A stretch of DNA of 64,000 nucleotides, from positions 2,046,001 to 2,110,000 of the forward strand of contig JAIQDT010000188.1 in the NCBI GenBank assembly GCA_021521415.1, in the 5' to 3' direction. The translations under genes and the position numbers were made by a program. The first letter of the stretch is position 1, and the number at the start of each line of letters is the position of its first letter. The notes below the pieces were generated by a model. It had not been told where the DNA came from. It ran no database searches and saw only the letters and a program-made list of their open reading frames with translations. Of the stretch, positions 58,976-64,000 are shown one piece after another. The DNA is from Bidens hawaiensis. Taxonomy: Eukaryota > Streptophyta > Magnoliopsida > Asterales > Asteraceae.

Positions 58976-59929
58976 ATGTTTAATAGATCGAGTCAATTTA
59001 GGAGTATTTTATATAGAAGATGTTGGAAAGAGATGATGTTGGAAAGAGCCGAACAAGAGGAACGTGAAAGATTTCAAAAGATTAAGGAATTGGAAATCAG
59101 GCTTGATAAGTTGATCGAAAGAGAAAGACTTCGTAAGATAGAGGAACTCGAAGCTAGGTTAGAAGAGATAAGTGGTTGAATTCAAAATGAGTGTTTTTCT
59201 TACAAGGAGCAGGAGGTCGTCTATGAAACAAATGATGACTTCTGGAATAATGATGATGAGGGCGTGATAGAAGAGATGGAGTTGGAGCTACCTGGTTACA
59301 CGGATCTAAGCGAAGATGTCGTTGAGGAGCCACTTGACCAGATGGAAGATGACGAAGAGAAGGAGCGTGTACCATCTTGGGAGGATGAGTTTGGTGATGA
59401 ATTGGTGGGTTTACCAGTTTTTTACGAACATGTAGAATTTGACCCTGTTGGCGATCTTATATATTTAGAAACACTAATAATGGGGAAGCCAACAATGGAG
59501 ATCAAAACGTTACCAGAAGAAGAAAAGGAAGAGGAAGTGGCAACGGAGGAGGATCAGAATATGGTACTTGAGTCGCCACATCGTAGGAATGTTAGCAGGC
59601 CTGTGGAGGAAGTAGATAGTGGATCACCACCGAAATCGACAAATCCGCAGAAGAGGGCACGGAAATGCTTGGATTAGCACGTTTTGAGGGTTCAAAAATG
59701 GTACATTGAGAGTTATAGGACAACACTAAAATGCAAGAATTACCGTTTTTCTCATTATATGTCACGTACTAGGTTTGGTTCGGGTAAGTTTAAGTATTGG
59801 TGGTCCGACCCGTTTGAATGTTTTAAAATGCTTTTAAGTTTCACTATGTGCTATTTGTTTAAATATGTTGGACGGGTGGAATTAAACGGGTTAGATCGGG
59901 GTTGGATTAAAGAAAAGCCTCCCAATTGA
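58976..59929 (+). pseudogene. Unknown single ORF of element D
   Basis: One frame of about 317 codons from ATG 58976 to TGA 59927-59929, broken by TGA at 59177-59179 and TAG at 59675-59677. N-terminal part: a strongly charged heptad-like helix (ERERFQKIKELEIRLDKL, then ERLRKIEELEARLEEI), a probable coiled coil. Middle: acidic (DEEKERVPSWEDEFGDELVG). C-terminal part: aromatic and basic (FKYWWSDPFECFK, ending DRGWIKEKPPN). No match to Gag, protease or any enzyme I know. It sits where gag would be, so a structural or RNA-binding role is possible but unproven. Confidence 0.6.
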
Positions 59930-61469
59930 GATTTCGGGATCGAGTCTGGCTGAAGACTCTTTTGTAAACTTAGCGCTTCCCGGGAGGCAACCCGGTAGTA
60001 TGTTTTTGCTGTTATTTATTTTTATTTTTATTTTTATTTGGGTTTCTTGCTTTCTTTTGTTGGCCTTGTGTTTTCTGTTTTTGCTTTCAGGTTGCTCATG
60101 GATTGCTTGTGGAAGGTTGATGATAGATGGTTTGATTCAAGTGTGGGGAGGGTATTTGCTTATTGATTGCCGCTTTCGTTCGTAAGTGACAGCTTGGTTG
60201 AGAGCACTGGAGTATGAGGCTTTCATTCGAATTGGAGGGCACAGAACACGACTCGCAAGCAATATCGTCATAATTACCAGGGGAGTCTGTTCCACTTCAC
60301 TTTATTTTTGAATGTGCTTGAATTTTTGTCTTTTTCCTGTCTCATTGAGGACAATGTGACATTTAAGTGTAGGGATGAGAAACTGACGTTTTTATATTAA
60401 AAAAATCAAAACTTTAAAAAAATAATAATAAAAAAAATATATTCAAAAAATAAAAAATGTCACGATTTTTAACGAAAATTTTTGCAAAGAATGGAAAATG
60501 ATCGAAAAATTTGATATTGGTTTTTAAAACTACTATTATATATGAGATTAAATAAAAGATAACGCACTAAGCTTGGGATGTGTCGGTAGGCCCAACTAGC
60601 TTTGATAGTCCTCTTTAGCAGATTTTATATATCTAATAATTTGAAAAACGGTGAAACCGAATTTCGATGCTTAGGGAGGATTACCATAATCTAAAAACTT
60701 TGAGATGGTAAAACTTAGATGCACTCAAACCAGCATACCACCACATGTCCATTTTTTTACGAGCTTAGAAATAGTTATATACTTTAGGGTGATATAAAAA
60801 AAAGAAAAAAAAAAGATTGAAAAAAAAAAGAAAAAAAAAGTATGTTATGAAAGTTATGAGTATTCCGAAGAGTTGTTCCGAAAAGCAAAAGAAAGAGAAA
60901 GTTATGTATTGTAAAATGCCAAAGAAGCATTCTAAAAAATAGAAAAAGAGGCCAAAGTGCACATACTAGACGAGACTTAGAGTTTATGTGTTACCAAGGG
61001 AATAGTGACTCTGAGGATACACTATTGGGGCTCGAAGGTTTTAGTCAATAAATATTTTTTTAGGAATATATAGGACAAAGTACAATAATATTTAGGGTAT
61101 GCTCGTACGGCCTCCACATGACCATTCATCCATCAAATTTCACCGAGTGCATCTACTTAGTACCGTCAACGAGTCCTTGACTTATGGTCATTTGTCAAAC
61201 CATTCTGTTTTGACTCTAGTTTTTCTAGCTCTCTTTGTCTGAGATGGAGTAGGTGTAGCCGTGGTTTTTGAACTTAAAACGCTAAATTCAATTCGGGGTT
61301 TGATAGGCTAGTGGTCGGGTTTAAGTGGACAACAATATCGGCAATCGTAGTTTTTGCGTTTATTTGTGCTTAAAAGATAACCTATAAGTTTTGAAAACTA
61401 GTCTTGAATTCTGATTCCATTGCAAAATATATTTTCTAGGGACGAAAAAGATTTAAGTATGGGGATATT
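59930..61469 (+). other. Element D 3' non-coding region
   Basis: Contains the GC-rich inverted repeat CCCGGGAGGCAACCCGG (59978-59994), an element I recall near the 3' part of Athila-type retrotransposons. Purine tracts AAGTGTGGGGAG (about 60139), TTAAGTGTAGGGAT (60363-60376) and TTAAGTATGGGGAT (61453-61466, the polypurine tract), hairpin CATTG-AGGA-CAATG (60343-60356), GGGATGTGTCGGTAGGC (about 60575) and GTGGACAACAATATCGG (about 61326) are also present. No gene. Confidence 0.75.
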
Positions 61470-63100
61470 TGACGTGACCTAAATTATACATATTTTATAT
61501 AGATGCTTCCTACGCTTTGAGTAGTGTTTTGGGTTAGTATTTATTCAGTTTACATCTAATCGGTTCATACTTGAATTATATAAGGTTTAAGTGATAATAA
61601 GCTAAATTAGTGTACTTAAACTAAACTTATATATTTAGCCGACTAAACATTTAAAACAAATGTTCATGTTGATACATGTAAACTTGAATTTAAGTTGGTA
61701 AGAAAACCTGTTACGTGGTTTGAAACTATAATTATTATGTTCCATTCAAAATAAAAGTTGCAAGTTCAAGATTATTAATCTTTATAAACATATTAGATGG
61801 AGCGTGACTGCATATGGGGGCTAATTATTCATCAGGCTTGGAACTATGGATTATGCTAGTGACCCGAAGTGAATGGCCTTAAATGAATTAATTGAGGACG
61901 TATCGAGTCCATGGGGAAAAAACCCTACAGACAAGAACTTTGAAAAAAAAAGAATATAATACGGTAGGGAGTCTACTGTTTGGATGGAGGGGACGAAGTC
62001 AAAAGGGGGGCGACCTACTGTTAGTGCAACGGTGCACAAAGCAAGAATTGAAAAAAAACTGAAGCACCCTAGCAGCTCAAAAGGGTCCATGGCCAAAGAA
62101 AGTAAAAGAGAATTATTCAAGAAGGCAACCAGGCATGTGAATTAATTTAAGCAACCAGGCACACAGCTCAATAATTTAGGCTCACAGGCTAGTAGCTCAA
62201 TTATATTTATTATTTTTCGATGAACCGTATTATTTGTTATATCTTTGTTTCATTCGTAATTATGATTGGCTAAATTGTTATACTGCCTGGGGTTGGATGA
62301 TTACTTTTTAGACTCGTTTTAATTTTGGTTTTGGATTAGTTATTGATTGGTTCATGTTTTGGTAAAGTTTTTATTTTATTTGGTTGTGATGCATATGCGT
62401 ATTTGGTATTAATTTATTATCAGTTTTTGTTCCATATGCGTCTTTGTGAATGTCTTTCATGTATGGATACATATTAGGTTGTTTACTGTGTGTTTACAAC
62501 TAGTTTATGGTATATAGTTAACGTATTCCATAGGAACAGTAATTGAGAGTTTAGAGATACCTTATATTCTGTCACTTGAGAGACCGGGAGGTAATTAAGT
62601 GTCGTCTGTTTTGGTCTTTTGCGGGTTTGGGTAGTGATTGCACGGAAGTGAGTTACCCTAGACTTCTTTAGATTCTTACAGATCCGAATTATAACCAAAT
62701 TTAATAAAAATACCCCTTTGGGCCTTAGGGTGTTTTGTGATTAGAGTACCTTAGCATATCCGAATTATAGTACGCTAGACTTCTTTAGATTCTTACAGAT
62801 CCGAATTATAACCAAATTTAATAAAAATACCCCTTTACGCCTTAGGGTGTTTTGTGATTAGAGAGACCGGGAGGTAATTTAATCTTTGGGTACCTTAGCA
62901 TAGTTAGGTGAGGTTAGACCGGGAAGTGATCCGAACCATTAAACCGTTGAGCTTACATGATATTTAGGGTTCTTATGCATTGTTGGTTTGACCGGGAGGT
63001 GATCTAGCGTACTTTAGTTATTCCTTAAATTTCATATTTTTAGAATATGGTACCAATCATAAATCCAATTCCAATAGTTTACGAGTTAACTAGTAGGATT
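61470..63100 (+). repeat. 3' LTR of element D, cut by element F
   Basis: TGACGTGACC... aligns with 56942 onward up to GGATT (63096-63100), after which copia LTR F begins. The last part of the LTR should lie beyond the other end of F, outside the window. Compared with the 5' LTR it has an extra tandem copy of a segment of about 120 bp (62648-62885). Confidence 0.88.
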
Positions 63101-63561
63101 TGTAGGTTCCTGGACGGATCGTACACAGGATATCGCTATCTACGCAGGTGCGGAATCCCTGCGTGGGTAGATACGAGCGTAGAATACGTAAAACACGAAC
63201 ACACGATACAAACGAAACCACGTTATATTATAACTCGAACCACGTCTATTACAGACACTTGACACGTGAAGTGATCACAACTATCACGAACTCTGAAACA
63301 AACTATCAAAAACCGAACCCTAAACAGTAACCCGTAGGTTACTTAAATACACGACAACTTCGCCTCAGGCGAAGTTGTCTGTAACTTCGCTCGTTGAACA
63401 AGTTCGCCTTGGCGAACTTGTCAACAACTTCGCTTGGTTAACAAGTTCGCCTAAGCGAACTTGTCAACAACTTCGCTGTTACACAAACAATTACATAAAC
63501 AATATTACAGACTCGATTACAGACTTTATACATATGAACTACTGACATCTATGCACCAACA
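63101..63561 (-). repeat. 3' LTR of copia element F
   Basis: On the minus strand TGTTGGTGC...CCTACA, preceded by the purine tract CCAAGGGGGAGTC. The ends resemble those of element A (TGTTAGTGC...TTCTAACA). TATA-like TATTTAAG at 63342-63349. Three hairpins lie directly upstream of it (63353-63464). Target-site bases GGATT at 63096-63100. Confidence 0.88.
63353..63464 (-). promoter_or_regulatory. Array of three hairpins upstream of LTR F TATA box
   Basis: Exact inverted arms: GACAACTTCGCC with GGCGAAGTTGTC (63353-63379); ACAAGTTCGCC with GGCGAACTTGT (63398-63421); ACAAGTTCGC with GCGAACTTGT (63441-63464). Read on the minus strand, the last hairpin ends three bases before the TATA-like box. Same layout as in element A, with different stem sequence. 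Confidence 0.88.
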
Positions 63562-63625
63562 GACTCCCCCTTGGCAGTAGCTTCATATCTTGATCTTTCA
63601 GCTCTTGTCTTGTAATCCTGTATCT

Positions 63626-64000
63626 TCATGCGTGCACTCCTTCTCTAACACACACCGTGACTACTCGCTGATATTTCCTTGCTTCATCCTTCCAAGCAGG
63701 AATATAGAATATCTTCTTTTCGTTCAACGCTTGCAAATCAGCTTTCGATAAGTTAACAAGATGCATCGGGTCATACACCCTCAGCACTTCTTGTTCATCT
63801 TCGTCTTCCATCACGGCTTCAGCAGTCTGGCAATCAACGTACCACCATTTTAGATTCTTCAACACATCTTGAGGCATATTCTTCATTGGAACCTCCTTGA
63901 TGCATCGGATCGGCTTGTACTTCATCACCATCCATGGCTTGCCATCTGCTCTCAATCCCCTCTCTTTATCTTCCACTAACTTCCCTTTTTGAGGCTTCAG
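63626..64000 (-). CDS. C-terminus of extra ORF of copia element F (partial)
   Basis: Open to the window edge on the minus strand; at least 125 codons ending REGVHA. Homologous to the end of the element A extra ORF: VPMKNMPQDVL, LKWWYVDCQTAEAV, YDPMHLVNLS, YQRVVTVCV align with VPVKTLNQYMY, FNRWYYDNRTGEAV, IDPMWLLNLT, FQRVVRVCH. No stop or frameshift in the visible part, unlike copy A. The stop is followed by the purine tract and LTR, fixing its post-pol place. Function unknown; conservation between two elements with different LTRs suggests selection on the protein. Confidence 0.75.
   Translation of the reverse strand: MKPQKGKLVEDKERGLRADGKPWMVMKYKPIRCIKEVPMKNMPQDVLKNLKWWYVDCQTAEAVMEDEDEQEVLRVYDPMHLVNLSKADLQALNEKKIFYIPAWKDEARKYQRVVTVCVREGVHA

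Larger units (their letters stand above)
56942..63100 (+). mobile_element. Element D: pol-less gypsy (LARD-like) element
   Basis: 5' LTR 56942-58787, tRNA-Asp primer site, internal region 58788-61469, 3' LTR from 61470, interrupted at 63100 by copia element F. The internal region encodes one unknown ORF (58976-59929) and no gag, protease, reverse transcriptase or integrase. It shares primer type, LTR end (ACATCA), CTTACCTAGGTAG and 3' non-coding blocks with element B, so it is a related Athila/Tat-type parasite that needs a helper. Confidence 0.85.

Noticed and set aside
60765..60962. Phe-rich minus-strand frame that looks like a membrane protein
   Set aside because: It is the complement of an A-rich low-complexity tract in the D non-coding region.

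Overview
The window is plant nuclear DNA, almost certainly from a dicot. Evidence: an intron-rich casein-kinase-1-like gene of the plant-specific MLK/PPK type, plant Helitron ends, and nested Ty1/copia and Ty3/gypsy LTR retrotransposons with plant primer-binding sites (initiator tRNA-Met and tRNA-Asp). The copia RNase H C-terminus and the extra ORF behind pol resemble elements I remember from Asteraceae (daisy family). That family assignment is inference from memory. There is no bacterial-type operon, rRNA or tRNA gene.

Layout. 1-2109: AT-rich DNA with two small Helitrons lying end to end. 2226-2545: a decayed copia reverse-transcriptase scrap. 3423-9809 (minus strand): a 16-exon MLK/PPK-type kinase gene whose splice sites and phases all fit, but which carries a 7-bp tandem duplication in the kinase domain and a second frame break near the C-terminus. 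11854-26586: copia element A with both LTRs, invaded by a minus-strand long LTR (E1, 13657-17254) that replaced most of gag-pol and by a solo LTR (E2, 18936-21257). A keeps the end of RNase H and a broken extra ORF between pol and the 3' LTR.

26016-54121: a tandem triplication with a unit of about 9.4 kb. Each unit holds an A LTR, relics of a small copia-like element (C), an hAT-like scrap, a MITE, the 5' LTR of gypsy element B and B's gag-protease region. The real B 3' LTR is at 54283-56022. 56023-56941 holds another C relic. 56942-63100 is element D, a pol-less relative of B with one unknown ORF; its 3' LTR is cut by the 3' LTR of a second copia element, F (63101-63561, minus), whose extra-ORF C-terminus runs off the window.

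How the parts relate. B and D use tRNA-Asp primers, lack reverse transcriptase and integrase, and share a conserved 3' non-coding region, so both probably depend on a helper element. Part of that non-coding module is also recognisable in the copia element A. A and F, two members of the same copia group, both carry a row of perfect hairpins directly upstream of the LTR TATA box, with unrelated stem sequences. The most interesting leads are these hairpin arrays, the post-pol ORF family, the cross-superfamily non-coding module, and the junctions of the triplication.
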